A DNA stretch of 64,000 bases from Phaseolus vulgaris. Taxonomy: Eukaryota > Streptophyta > Magnoliopsida > Fabales > Fabaceae. The stretch is from positions 28,517,475-28,581,474 of the forward strand of contig NC_023751.2 of assembly GCF_000499845.2 (NCBI RefSeq), read 5' to 3'. Made by a program: the position numbers and the translations under genes. Positions within the stretch are counted from its first letter, which is position 1. Each line of letters starts with the position of its first letter. A model generated the notes under the pieces. It was not told the DNA's origin, searched no databases, and saw nothing but the letters and a program-made list of their open reading frames with translations. Shown here one piece after another: positions 48,201 through 58,941 of this stretch.

Positions 48201-48212
48201 TCAAGAACTTGA
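39264..48212 (+). CDS. single-pass membrane protein of unknown function with 2H-like HxS motifs
   Basis: Ten exons join in frame with GT-AG borders: 39264-39399, 39750-39916, 39994-40058, 45142-45182, 45325-45413, 45494-45607, 46893-46970, 47357-47425, 47726-47806 and 48105-48212. They give 948 bases, 315 residues. Residues about 14-32 (VALIWLICAVCFFTLFRMA) form one membrane segment after a basic N terminus, suggesting a type II protein with its C-terminal part in the lumen. Two HxS motifs, HAS at 152-154 and HTS at 237-239, lie 85 residues apart, resembling the paired HxS/T motifs of 2H phosphoesterases (LigT/AKAP7 fold). VLTSTGVLLGCWQ (about 192-204) lies between them. The family looks conserved in plants, but I cannot name it. 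Intron 3 (5083 bases) holds a copia element and intron 6 a copia fragment; neither disturbs the exons. Confidence 0.8.
41001..41181 (+). repeat. 5' LTR of the copia element
   Basis: Shares TTATACCTTTCTCTTTGCTC, AGAGACTC and GTGTAATACAAA/GTGCAATACAAA-type blocks with 44308-44502 and ends CTCTAATA like it. Confidence 0.8.
41181..41995 (+). pseudogene. copia Gag remnant
   Basis: The frame from 41181 begins MAPRASRSFMAENP and continues with ENLDDSNFVLWRQQVEP, the start of the copia Gag (UBN2-like) domain. Frame changes then follow, with further Gag pieces at about 41610-41930 and a Gly/Arg/His-rich stretch (GRGHGHGGH) at about 41978-42005, where the zinc-knuckle region should begin. Stops show it is non-functional. 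Confidence 0.7.
42017..43595 (+). mobile_element. decayed hAT-type transposon with long inverted repeats
   Basis: The left end CATCAGTGTTATCAGATTTT (42017) and the complement of the right end (43595) match, with one early mismatch at GGTTATG/AGTTATG. They continue through GGCG[G/C][T/C]GCCATGG and GGCATCT[T/C]GGAGTGCTAACG to form inverted repeats of roughly 120-200 bases, interrupted by small indels. Inside is hAT transposase sequence: a BED zinc finger and a DUF659 domain, without the C-terminal dimerisation domain. No target duplication was found; a deletion of copia sequence at the right border may explain this. Confidence 0.75.
42300..43345 (+). pseudogene. hAT transposase, BED and DUF659 domains, broken
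   Basis: 42299-42511 encodes a BED zinc-finger type sequence (SDPGWKHC..., YNYCGKIMKGGVTRAKEHL), in which the first Cys of the usual CxxC is replaced by Tyr. After frame changes, 42826-43345 shows the DUF659 region (FQDMIDVVGAY, TPSYHEIRVSLLNKEVE, INFLVSSLAGTMFVKSIDGS, YWTPCA, CIDLMLEDI). At least two frameshifts and stops are present. The DDE core end and hATC domain are absent, so it cannot encode an active transposase. Confidence 0.75.
43700..44298 (+). pseudogene. copia reverse transcriptase end and RNase H remnant
   Basis: Pieces recognisable as the C-terminal part of a copia polyprotein: DDRRSTYGAAIF at about 43845, then MEIDLFFVREEVPSK and VDALTKPFSPTHF toward 44230, just before the polypurine tract. 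Multiple stops and frameshifts. Confidence 0.7.
44308..44502 (+). repeat. 3' LTR of the copia element
   Basis: Starts TGTCGTAGC after the polypurine tract and ends CTCTAATA before the GATAT duplication. About 195 bases, against 181 in the 5' LTR. The divergence between the two shows an old insertion. Confidence 0.8.
45690..46560 (-). mobile_element. copia fragment in intron 6, minus strand
   Basis: On the minus strand, 46367-46158 encodes YYFDTDCAGSPSDRRST..YCLLISRNLISWRSK, the RNase H segment of a copia polyprotein (usual form DADWAGSPDDRRST). The flanking sequence towards 45690 carries the typical ACTCCCCTCAAGCTAGAGCAT (complement) region that precedes a copia 3' LTR. It lies inside the host intron 45608-46892 in antisense orientation. 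Exact ends were not determined. Confidence 0.65.
46999..47060 (+). repeat. (TA)n/(TATG)n microsatellite
   Basis: TA runs broken by TATG units, just inside intron 7 (28 bases after the exon end). Confidence 0.8.
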
Positions 48213-49299
48213 AGTTATTATCTTATACATTACATTTAGTGACTGTAAGAATATGCATTAATGTATAAAAGAACATTAGTTTACAGAAGACTGTGTTTAT
48301 CTTATCTCTTACTGAATTAAAAGTCATTCCAAATTACATCTTATCTCTTACTGAAGTATGTATATGACCAAGTCTTAGTACAATATGTTGGTATATGATC
48401 AAGTTCTTAATATAAAATTATTTCTCTATCATAATTAATTTTGGTGGATATTTCAGATTCAAATGATGATAAAATAAATCTGTCAACAATACTTATTAAA
48501 TCAATTTACTTCATTTTTGTTCAGAAATTATTAATTTTTTTTAAGTTCAATTCTAATAATTTTAGTTATGAAAAACATTTTTATTCTGGAATAATATTTA
48601 TTGGAATTGTTAACATAATTCTATAAGTAATTTTATATAATTGAATGTGTCAATTAATACATTGCTTCTCACTTATATAATTATTTCTAAACTTTTTATT
48701 ATGCAAAATAAATCTATTTATCAATGTCTGAAAAATAATTTGCTGTATTGTTTTGAAGAATGTTTTTAGTTTATAATTTTTCCTTCAAAGTTATACTATT
48801 GGATGACTTTAATTCCTTAACATTTGAAATAACAAGTATAAGAAAATCATATTCTTTTAAAATTAATTAGAATAAATTGATAGTATAAAAATAATCTGCA
48901 TTATAATCTAGTTATATATTGTTTAATGTAAACATGGAGTGAGTTTGTTTCTATTTAGCTTTTTAAAAATTGTTTTTTAATAAAAATAAGCATATTTGAG
49001 TTATTTTTATAATATATAAGTAGTTCAAATTTATATAAATAATTTAACTTCCTATTTATAAAAGTAATGAATTTCATATGAATATTGAGGAGAGTTTATA
49101 ATTTTGTTATCAACAATATTATCAAATTTTGTTAGGTACAATAAAGTTTTCATGAAATTGTGAATTTATATTTTTTTCAACAAAATCATAGTAACTTTTT
49201 AATTCTAACATTTTCAATAATGAATGGAAGAACACATTTCAACTACTATATATAACAACTTTAGTACACAATATTAGAAATAATACTAGAAGTCAACTT
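48213..49299. other. 3' flank and AT-rich intergenic DNA
   Basis: Probably begins with the 3' untranslated region of the gene ending at 48212. No other gene was recognised. Confidence 0.4.
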
Positions 49300-50345
49300 T
49301 ATCCTTGGCACAATATTTTGCATTGATTAGAAGGTTGTTTCATCTTGTGGATTCCATGTGCATTTTATGTGGGAGTGAGGAGGAAACGACTTCTCATCTC
49401 TTGATATCTTTTCCGATCGCAAATGCTATTTTGGAATTTATGTAACAAATGGATAAGGGTTAGCTCCGTAAACCATTTTCCTTTGAAGGACTACTTCGAA
49501 CAATTTCACTGTACTTGGTTGAGCAAAGAAGGTAATAAGATGTGGAAAGGAGTGTGAGTCTCAATCATCTGGTGCGTTTGAAAACACGAGAATAAGATAG
49601 TTTTTAATTAAGGAAAAGTGGATGCAAGCGAAGTATTCTTACTGTTTCAAGTGCAGTCGTAGACTTGGTTAAAAAATAAGGTTTAAAAGGTGTCTTTCTC
49701 TTTCTTAGACTAGGCCCAAAGCGCAATTACTTATACTAACATGGGACAATTGCTTCCTACACCATATCATTGCACCCGATTTCAGTAAAAATATGAAAAT
49801 GCCCTTAAAAAATGGGATACATATAAAAATTTATTCTTGGATCCCCTTTTCCGGAATATGTTTCCAATTTTTTTTCCAGAACAATTTTTTTGTATTACGG
49901 ATTTTCTTAGCCGAAATGGGCTTTTGATTTTTGTTTCCAAATTTTCATTTCTGGAACACAATAATCTTTTTTCCAAAATGTATTATTTTCAATTCCATAT
50001 TTTCTTATCTAGAATAGAATTTTGATTTTTGTTTCCGAATTTTTATTTTCGAAACACAATAACCTCTTCTGGATTTATTTTTCCATAATGTATTATTTTC
50101 AATTTCAAATTTTTATTTTCAGAATAAAGGGTATTTTCGGAAATTTAAAAAAATATGTAGGGTGCAAGTTAAAAATGATTGGGTGTAGGAAGAATTTGCC
50201 TTAACATAGTAGCGTATTGTTGATATTTGTGTGGTTAAGGAGGTCAGATATCCATTCCAAACTCTTGTCTAGGTTTGTAGTCGTTGTAGGATTCTTAGAG
50301 AAACTCTTTGGTATGTTTTTTATATAAGGTTAGAACACCCTTTAT
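49300..50345 (+). mobile_element. LINE 3' remnant, split by a MITE
   Basis: At about 49350-49420 the translation contains CILCGSEEETTSHLL, the zinc-finger RVT motif of plant LINE ORF2 (CxLCGxxEETxxHL), followed by decayed pieces up to 49744. LINE-like sequence resumes at 50201-50345 after the MITE at 49745-50200. All reading frames are broken. Confidence 0.6.
49745..50200. mobile_element. MITE with GGCAAATTCTTCCTACACC-type ends
   Basis: The left end GACAATTGCTTCCTACACC and the complement of the right end GGCAAATTCTTCCTACACC pair, then share TCATT and TTGCACCC and CCTT blocks (about 55-60 bases). Flanks CTAACATGG and TTAACATAG agree at 7 of 9 positions and may be a 9-bp target duplication. 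The same terminal word occurs in the Pack-MULE-like element at 32998-33786, so they are probably one family. The interior is T-rich with no coding capacity. Confidence 0.6.
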
Positions 50346-51410
50346 GTTCCCTTTCTTTTTAATTTATTTTTTGCCAATTAAAAAAAATATGCTAGAAGCC
50401 AATTTAAAAAAAATATATAAAACAAAGATCTCACTTAACCCACTCACCTTTTTTTTATTAAAAAAACTGTTTTTTACATGCAAAGATATACTTTCAATGA
50501 ATTTTATTTTTAAAAGTGGTTTCTATCAATAGAATATTGGAAAAAATAATATCAAGACGGAGAAAATGGTAGAAAGTGAACAAATACATTATTAGCATTT
50601 TTTTTTTCAACACATCATTATTGAGTACAATTAATGTAAGTTTGACAGAATACAATAGGCACATTTTTTATTTAATGAGTAATACTTTAATGTTTCATAT
50701 GTAATAAATATTTTTCATCCTTCATTACAATATGAAATAACATTTCTTTTTCATTAAACTCAATTCTCATAAGTTATATTTCAAAAAATGAAAGAATTTG
50801 TGCAAATTTGAAATAATAGTAAAAGTGTGTTAAAAATATATTTTTTATCAGCATATTTTTAATATATTATTAATACTTTTAACGTAAATACACAATGCTG
50901 ACTGACGTAGCTAACTTGAACGTGAAGAGGTGTTATGAGTGTATGGTTGACACGCGCTTTTGGATGTATCACTGTGCAAGCCACACGATTTTGTGTTACA
51001 TTTATTATTAATTAATTATTCTAAATATTCATGAGCAAGACTTTAACTGAAGAAAGATAGATCATTTTAGAAATAATTACAAATAAGCATATTAATTATT
51101 AATTTAAAATTTATATAAATGATTACAAATAAGCATATAAGCATGTTATACTTAAAATAAATAGTTTAAGAACCCCACATTATCTTATAAATAGAAATAA
51201 CTTAAAAAAAAAGTTATGCATGAGTTTGAATGGTGGTGGAAGCAAACTAGCGTGAGGTAACCACGTGCATGGTGTGAATGGTGACCTCTCGCCACACTCA
51301 CATTCTTACAATATTATCTAACTCATTCCAAATCTCGGAAGTGTGTCATTTGTAGCAAACTTGTCCTTCACAAACAATTGCAAGTAACAAAAAGCTTCTT
51401 TGAGATTCAT
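50346..51410 (+). promoter_or_regulatory. upstream region of the bHLH gene
   Basis: No gene is seen. A palindromic G-box CACGTG lies at 51262-51267, about 145 bases before the start codon. It is a potential bHLH or bZIP binding site. The transcription start and TATA box were not assigned. Confidence 0.45.
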
Positions 51411-52277
51411 ATGATGGGATCTGATACTTCTGCCACTGTTATTCAGAAGCTCAACAATTCACAAGATGTATCAAGAAAGAGGTTAGAGGTTCTATTCACA
51501 CACTCGTTGCTCTTAAAAAGTTCATAGAATAATTGATTCAGTGCTCTTATACCTCTCTTATTATTCACTGTATTCGTTCCTCCTAAGTTTTCTGGTTTTT
51601 TGTTTGATTCATATTCACATCTCAAAATGAAAACTATTTCAAATAATTTTAATCTAAGTTTGGATTATTCATTTAAATATTTAGATTATGAGGAATATTC
51701 AGTTTGGTTATGCTTGATGTGAAGCAGGTCGAGTCCCAATAAACAGAAACAAGAAAAAGTCCCCAAGAGAATTCGAAAGGCGGAAAGAGAGAGAGAGAAG
51801 CGTGAACAGTTGAATGAACTCTTTCTTGGTCTTGCTGATACACTTGGTAACTTAATCTTCTGTCACCACTATCTCAAATTTTAGTACTTTAATTTTATGT
51901 CAGAGTCTCAAATTTCTGTTATGTTCAATTTGAACTTGACTAGCAATTGGGTTGCTCCATGCAGTATTTATGTTTGATTTTTTTAGATAAGGTTACCTTT
52001 GATACTTTGCACCATCTAATATTAGTACTGCTTTGTTTCTTTTTCTTTTGGGGCTTGGGGTTATGTTTTTCTTTGGGGAGGACGTAACAGACCTTAGTGA
52101 ACAGAGCAGTGGAAAAGCTTCTACATTGAGGGAAGCCATTAGATTGCTAAAAGACTTGTTCAGTCAGATTCAGTCCTTGAAAAAGGATAGTGAATCTCTG
52201 TTGTCCGAGACTCACTATGTAAGCTCTTCACAAGCTTTTTCTTCACTTTTTTACCTATGGAGATTACCTGCATGTGT

Positions 52278-52341
<64 letters not shown>

Positions 52342-52887
52342 TCAGACTAAACCTTAAGACACTAATAGACCATGTTCATTGACAAAAGAAATTTGCAATT
52401 TATGATTCCACTCATTTTTTCTATCTGAATTTGATTTATAATCTGGTATTAATTACAGTGAGGAACTCATGGTATTATCTTAATTGGGCAGGTGAGTATG
52501 GAGAAAAATGAGATGGTGGAGGAGAATTGTGTTCTGAAAACTCAAATTGAGAAACTTGAAGGTGAGATAAAAGCAAGAGTAGCCCAACGTGGACCTAACC
52601 TGATGAATGTAGCTTCTGAGATGGAATTTGCACAACCAGAAAAGATGAGAAAGTTTCCAGGGGAGAGCCTCCAATTGTCCACCACAGAATCAACAGTGCA
52701 GCAAGGACATGCAGTTTTGGTTGTCCCCTTAAGTAATCATCATGGGAAAGGTGCTTTATCAGCTCATAATATTGCAGAGAACACCTCAAAACCCACATCC
52801 ACTATCAGTAAACCACATGCCAGGTATCCCACCCCAATGGATTCATGGCCTCTACAGTTACTTGCAGAGCAACCAACTTCAAATTAA
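51411..52887 (+). CDS. PYE: bHLH transcription factor, POPEYE (bHLH47)-like
   Basis: Nuclear regulator; Arabidopsis POPEYE controls iron-deficiency responses in the root. Four exons join in frame with GT-AG borders: 51411-51481, 51728-51846, 52091-52218 and 52492-52887. They give 714 bases, 237 residues (Arabidopsis PYE about 240). The basic region is about 36-50 (KRIRKAEREREKRE), with E45, R46 and R49 at the DNA-contacting positions and K41 in place of the usual His, as in PYE. Helix 1 is 51-63, helix 2 about 72-90 (ASTLREAIRLLKDLFSQI), and a leucine-rich coiled coil follows to about 137 (MEKNEMVEENCVLKTQIEKL). The C-terminal block RYPTPMDSWPLQLLAEQ (about 215-231) matches the PYE tail. Start chosen at the first of two adjacent ATGs. 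Confidence 0.9.
52281..52340 (+). repeat. (TA)n microsatellite in intron 3 of the bHLH gene
   Basis: About 30 TA units, 63 bases downstream of the exon 3 donor. Long enough to be length-polymorphic. Confidence 0.9.
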
Positions 52888-55770
52888 CAATATGCTAATG
52901 TGTAGACTTCTGGAAATGGATCCACTGATATGATCATTTTCATGGAAATGTTGCTCAGCAGCTTTTGTATATTCTTTCTCCCTGGAGAAATTTGGAATTA
53001 GGGTGATAGAAATTGTGATTGATAACTGTTTGTGATGATGGAATAATAGTATGATAATTCTTTACATTATTTTTCTTTTACTTTCAAGATTTTCAAATTA
53101 TTTTTAAAAACTGTTTGTTATCAGTGCGTACCCTGATAACAAAATACAAAAGTTACAATTCTTGTAGGTAGACAAATTGATATCTTCAAGTGTTCTAAAA
53201 ACACTCACTCAAAGAAGAAGACAAGTGTTGATCAAGACAGACAGTCTTATATCACCTGATGTTATGGAATTAGTAGACAATCTAGGAACCTGTAAACAAG
53301 ATTCCAAGATTTTATTGAATAAATCTTCACAATATTATTTTACTAATAATTTAATTTATTATTTGTCTTGATAGTTATTTCTCTCAAACTTCAATTCATG
53401 ACATTTCTATGAAAAGAAAATGGACTCTTGATTTGGTCAATTTTATTCTTGTTATCTTATGTGCATGTTAGATCTAATTATAATGTTAGATCTAATTATG
53501 AAGGCATTGTGATAATAGTTATAATTTTATAGTTTGGTTATTTTAATTATGTAATATAGTTAAAATGTAACACTATTAGGTTGACTAGGGTATATAAGTT
53601 TTTGTGATATTTTTAATTGGTCTATGTCTCTAATTTTAGAAGGGCTTAAAATAAATCTTTAATAAAAAAATAAAATAAGTTGGATAAAAAATTTAATAGT
53701 ATATTAAAATTTGGCTTCCATATTTTATTTATATATATATATATAAAGATAGTATTTTTTTTTGTTATTAACAAAAACTAGTTTTAAGCACTAATACGAA
53801 ATATAATTTTAATGGTAAAATATTACAACCTTTGTTTCAGAATCAGCGTAAAATAGGGTGTGGTGGTAGTATGTAATAAACAAAGTACCTATTCCATCGA
53901 TTTACATTTTAACCAATGTAATATGTATATTTAACATTGGTTAATAATTAATAATTCTCACCGATATAGTGTGCATGTTTTAAAAAAAAAAATATTTTCG
54001 TTACAGTTATTACATCAATTATATGGTTCCGACCGATGTAATATGTTTTATTTCTTGAAAGTCTCATTTTCAATTACGTTCCATTATCATTCGTTTAGCT
54101 AAGCTATTGTTTGTGCTTTCTTTCTCTTTTGTTATTCTCCATCGCATTTGTTTAGTCGATGTCTCTTATCTTCACTATTCTACATCGTTGTTCGTGTTGT
54201 TGTGGTCTCCTACAGTGTTAAGTCGCTTTCTCTTTTGTGTTGTCTTGTTGTGGTCTCTTCCATTGTCGATCTCCTTCTGTGAACAAGTTAAATAGAGTCC
54301 CTGGTATTATGTTTTGCCACCATTGCGAATAAAGCGTTGGAAGCCAGTTGTGCTCCCTAAACCTGTCGAATTGCATCACTAGTATAGTCGTTAAACATCG
54401 TTGAATCGCACCACTACAGCCACTCCCCAAACTCGTCGGGTCAGTTGCTCTTCAATTTGCGTCACTCCCTAAATCTTGTTAGACCAAGTCGCTACAACTA
54501 TCCTAAACTCGTTGGACCTGCACTAGAGGTTAGTTTTGTGTATATATTTTAATAACTTCTCAATTTTGTTCTTGTATAATGGGGTTCTTGTTTAAGGGGT
54601 TAAGAAAGTATTTTATATCGATTGAAAAGTTAATCCTTCGATTGTGCTCTTCTTTCTTCTTCAAACTCTTATCCTAGTGTTTGGAATTCGACACTCGGTC
54701 GAAAGTGCACGTGCAAAAGGTTTTTCGACGTTCAAGTAAGTGTTCGGTATGTTGATGCAATAAATGCAATAATAATAACGTATATTTGTTTTGGTTGTTA
54801 TGCCTATTTATATGGCCTTCATACCCTTTTTTTTGGTCGAGATTAACATACATACCATTATTAAAAGTGTATTACCTAGTTTTCTGTACGATTTAATTTG
54901 TGTTAATATCCTTTTATCTTAATGTATTTTTCATATGGTGGTCGATTGGTACCGGATATCGAGGTGTCATGGGATAGTTCGGCCCCTAACGGTACACGTT
55001 CAATATTAACATTCAAATTAGTATTTTGGAAAAAAAAATCATCCAACAAAGTATGATGAAATATAAAATTAATAATAAAGTAAAATTAAAATTGATGTTT
55101 TAAATGAGATTAAAATTATAATTAAATGAACTTTAGTAGAAATTTTGTATTTATAGGATTGGAATTTAGTTCAAATATAAGTATAATTTTTTTTATACTG
55201 TTTTCTTGTGATTTGATATTTTTGATTGTTATATGTTGAATGCCTTGCTATTTGGTCTAGGGTTTTCGATCCTTGACAATGTGTATTGTGTTATATGTTG
55301 CATCAAGTGAACCTTATTTTTTTTGTTTGAGATTCAATATAAATATTGAATACTACCCCCAATTTTGAATTATTGATAAGTTTCCTTATGTTTAAAAAAT
55401 TAAAAAGAGATAATAATAACAATCAATATATTGAACTTGAATTGTATATTTAGACAATTTAGAAAGAATAAATATTTTTTTCATAGTTCATTAGTACATA
55501 TAAATAATCACATTATGTATATTTTGTTAAATTTGAGTTCATTGTATTTTGTATTGATATTTGAATGCTTATTTTTTCGTGGTTGACTTAACATCACAAC
55601 TTTCATTTTTTGTTAACTGAAGACTAATATAAAATGTTGCCAAAATTTTGTGAAGTATAAATAATGCAAATTAAAATGTACGTGAAATATAAAATAATGA
55701 ATAGAGAATCTTCTTGAATGGAATAGGATCACACTTTTTTCTAAAAAATTAGAGATATTCATACATAAAT
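52888..55770. other. intergenic DNA with possible CACTA-like subterminal sequence
   Basis: The first few hundred bases are presumably the 3' untranslated region of the bHLH gene. Around 53850-54050 the words ACCGATGTAAT, ACCAATGTAAT and AACATTGGTTAAT recur, as in CACTA-like subterminal arrays, but no terminal sequence was found. Frames at 54107-54430 have no recognised domain. Confidence 0.35.
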
Positions 55771-55781
55771 CAAGTTTTTAT

Positions 55782-55865
55782 GATATGTAGTAATAAATCG
55801 AATTTCAATGAATGAATGCAAGTTGAATTAGTGATGCGTAGTAATAAATCGAAGTTCAATGAATG
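55782..55865 (+). repeat. 50-bp direct duplication
   Basis: GTAGTAATAAATCGAATTTC at 55788 recurs at 55838 as GTAGTAATAAATCGAAGTTC. Both are followed by AATGAATGAA. Confidence 0.7.
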
Positions 55866-58800
55866 AAAATGGTGCATAAGCAAGAAAATGATAACAGTAG
55901 TGACGGTGAGTGCAGTAAAGAAGTGCAAACGGGACAATTAATTCATTTCACCTAATTGTGAAATTGCAGGTTAAAAAATGGGAGGATGAAAAAAGTATTT
56001 GCCTTGGAAATGTTGTTCTCTAGTATGATTAGATTATTCTTGAGATAATAATATTGTCATCCTCTCCTATTTCCCTACCTTGGGTATACAATTTTTGTTC
56101 TTCTATTATGTCTTTAAATATCCAATCTTTGGAAAATTTACTTATCACTTTTTAGTGAGTAAATGCTTTAGGTACTTGTACTTTAATTTCTCTTATGTTT
56201 ACTTCTTCACTCATTTTTTTTTATCATCTCATAGACTTAAAATTATAATTAGTTTTCGTTACCTTATATATGTATATGTTTTCAAAGTGTTAAGATCTTT
56301 TATTTAATGTTTCCTCATGAGATTTGATGTATAATTTTATTGATTTGGAATAGTAATATTTTTTTACATCCATAGAAGTGTTTGGGTAATAGTTGGAAAA
56401 AGTCGGATTATCATATAAATTACTTTCATAATAGTTAGTTATAATAGAATCTTGAAATTCTTAATCTTAAATATTTTAGAATCATTATTATACGAGTCTT
56501 AATTACTAATATAGTTTCGTTTAAGAGCTACTTGTATTAATCTAAAATGTATGAAATAAAATTCTTTCGTTTATTATTTTTGTGTTGTAAGATATTCAAG
56601 CATGTGAATTTTTTTGGAAGATCATAAAAATTGTTGTTTATAAATTTCACATTTTTTTATCATATAGGAATTGATCAATTACGCAAAGGAATTCTCAATT
56701 TTTGCTATTTTGAATTTTAGTAGAAGTAGTTTGTCCTTATTGATCTTGAGAAATAGATGGAGTATCTACGTCACTTTCACGACTTAGACACTAGAATCAA
56801 ATGATATCATTTAATTAAAAACAATGAAAGAAAAAAATAAAATTAATTTATACATAATTTGTTTATATGTATGAAGTAGTTCATGTATAAACGAATTTGT
56901 AATGTTTATATAATTTAATAACAGAAACTGATTAACAAGAAATCCAAAAACGAAATAGAACACTCGAGAACCTCCACATGGTCACGTTAGCACAATTACA
57001 AGTGTATTTTGACTTTATTTTGTATTTAATCTTGATTGAGACCTAAAGTATTGTTAGTGTTCATAACTTTTCGGTTAATATTTAATATTCTTACATGCCA
57101 ATTTACATTCAAGACCACTAACTACTCGCATGTTAGTTGCTTTACGTGTCATTAATAAGTGTATTTGGATTTATTATATTAAAAAGGTTTAATCGCTTTT
57201 TTAATGGATAGAAGGACTAAAACTGTTTTCTTTTTGGAATTTGAAAGATTAAAATGATTTTCTTTTCAGAAAAAAAAAACTAAACTTCAATTTTTAAAAA
57301 TTGAAAATATAATTAAGTCTATTAAAAACATATTTACATGAACTTTTTAATTCAGGTGTCAGACCCAAAAAAAAAATGTTATCTTAAACCATTGTTTACA
57401 GTAAATTTTTTATTTCAAAATATAAATTAAGAAAAAGTATTTCCTAACTTATTATTTTAGACATTTGGATTATATATTTCTTATGAAATATAATTCATAG
57501 ATATTTTACTATTTCAAACACTTTATTAGTATTCTTTATTTTCTTTATATCTTTCTTTTCTACTATTATGTAATTTTTCTTCTTTTTATATATTTTTTTA
57601 TTGTTTTTTGATAAAAAAATTCAACTTATTTTTCAATAATTTTAATTAAGTGTTTAACATAAAATATAATTTAATAAATATTGAATTTTGTTACATACAT
57701 CTTATTTAGTCGAACAAACACAAGTTTATAGTTTAATCTAATTGAAAAGAAGTAAGAGTTTTGTTTAGTATACTTCGTGTTATAAGTTTTTCTTAGACAT
57801 GTTTATGTTCATTTCGTTTTTTCAAATGTTTATTATTTAGATGCAAGAAATATATATCTCTTCATTTATCTAAGTAAATCTCACTTGAACAGTCCAAATT
57901 AATATGTTTTGACTAAGTTAAATATCAACTAATTTAAAAATAAAAAATAATTAGTTATTATATTAACTAAATTAAATATTATTGTATAAATTAAAAAATT
58001 ATTTATATTTAAAATAATTTTTATTATCAATAAAAAATTTATAAAATATTTTTAAATTTACTGTTTTAACTATTAACTATTCTAAATTAATTATTAAAAT
58101 ATTAATAACTAATTTTAATTTTAAATTAATAATTAAAATATTAATAACTAATATTAAATATAAATTTAAAATTATTTTATAATTTTTTATTAATAATAGA
58201 AAATAAATTATTTTAAATATAAAAAATTATTTAGTTTATAAATACTTAATCAATATATAGTGATTATTTATTTATTTTATCTCTAAATTAATAATATTTA
58301 ATATTTTAGAGTGTTATATAATATAGATAATGGAGTGTTATACTAACTCTTTTTCATTTGTTTTAAAATTATTATATAATTTATTTGTATAAAAAAGAAT
58401 ATTCTATAAATGTTACCAAAAACATAGGATTGAAAAAGAGTATATGGAAGTTTCAGTTGTAATCTCCTCTTTCTATTTATTATATAATGTCTATTACTTT
58501 TGAAACTGGTCCTGTCTACCAACTTGATGCCTCTCACGTCAAGGGCATGACGACCATCGCGTACCAAACTTTCGGAATATATGAACCAAACTTTAAATAT
58601 TCTTAAAGAAAATTTTACTAATTTTCTTATTTATATTCCATAAAAAAACATTACAGATTTTCAAGATTTTCTTTTTGAAAGTTATATAAAATAAAGTTAT
58701 TTTATACATAGAGATGTTCAAAAGTTGTAAAAGTTATAACATTTTTCTCTAAAAAGAATAAAAACCAGTGATTTATAATCCAACGGTGAGATGGGATTCA

Positions 58801-58941
58801 CCTGAAACACATCAAATTTTCTACCTGTTGCTTTGTTCTCTCTCCTTGTGTCAAATCGTAAGTGAAAGCTCTACACAAACCTCTACATAAACCAGTTTAG
58901 TTTCATACAGACACAGTCCTTTGAAGAGAGAGGGATCCAAC
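55866..58941. other. AT-rich intergenic DNA upstream of the HVA22 gene
   Basis: The frame at 56080-56307 is Phe/Tyr-rich and AT-driven. No gene was recognised. The part 57920-58300 is the third copy of an AT-rich dispersed repeat. The last ~100 bases before 58942 are presumably the 5' leader of the HVA22 gene. Confidence 0.4.
57920..58300. repeat. AT-rich dispersed repeat, copy 3
   Basis: Alternating TTAATTATTA, AAATATTAATAACTAAT and AAATTATTT blocks, including an internal near-duplication around 58085-58150. It resembles 18070-18330 and 25380-25610. Confidence 0.4.

Noticed and set aside
52480..52798. Minus-strand frames over exon 4 of the bHLH gene
   Set aside because: Shadows of a conserved coding exon on the other strand.
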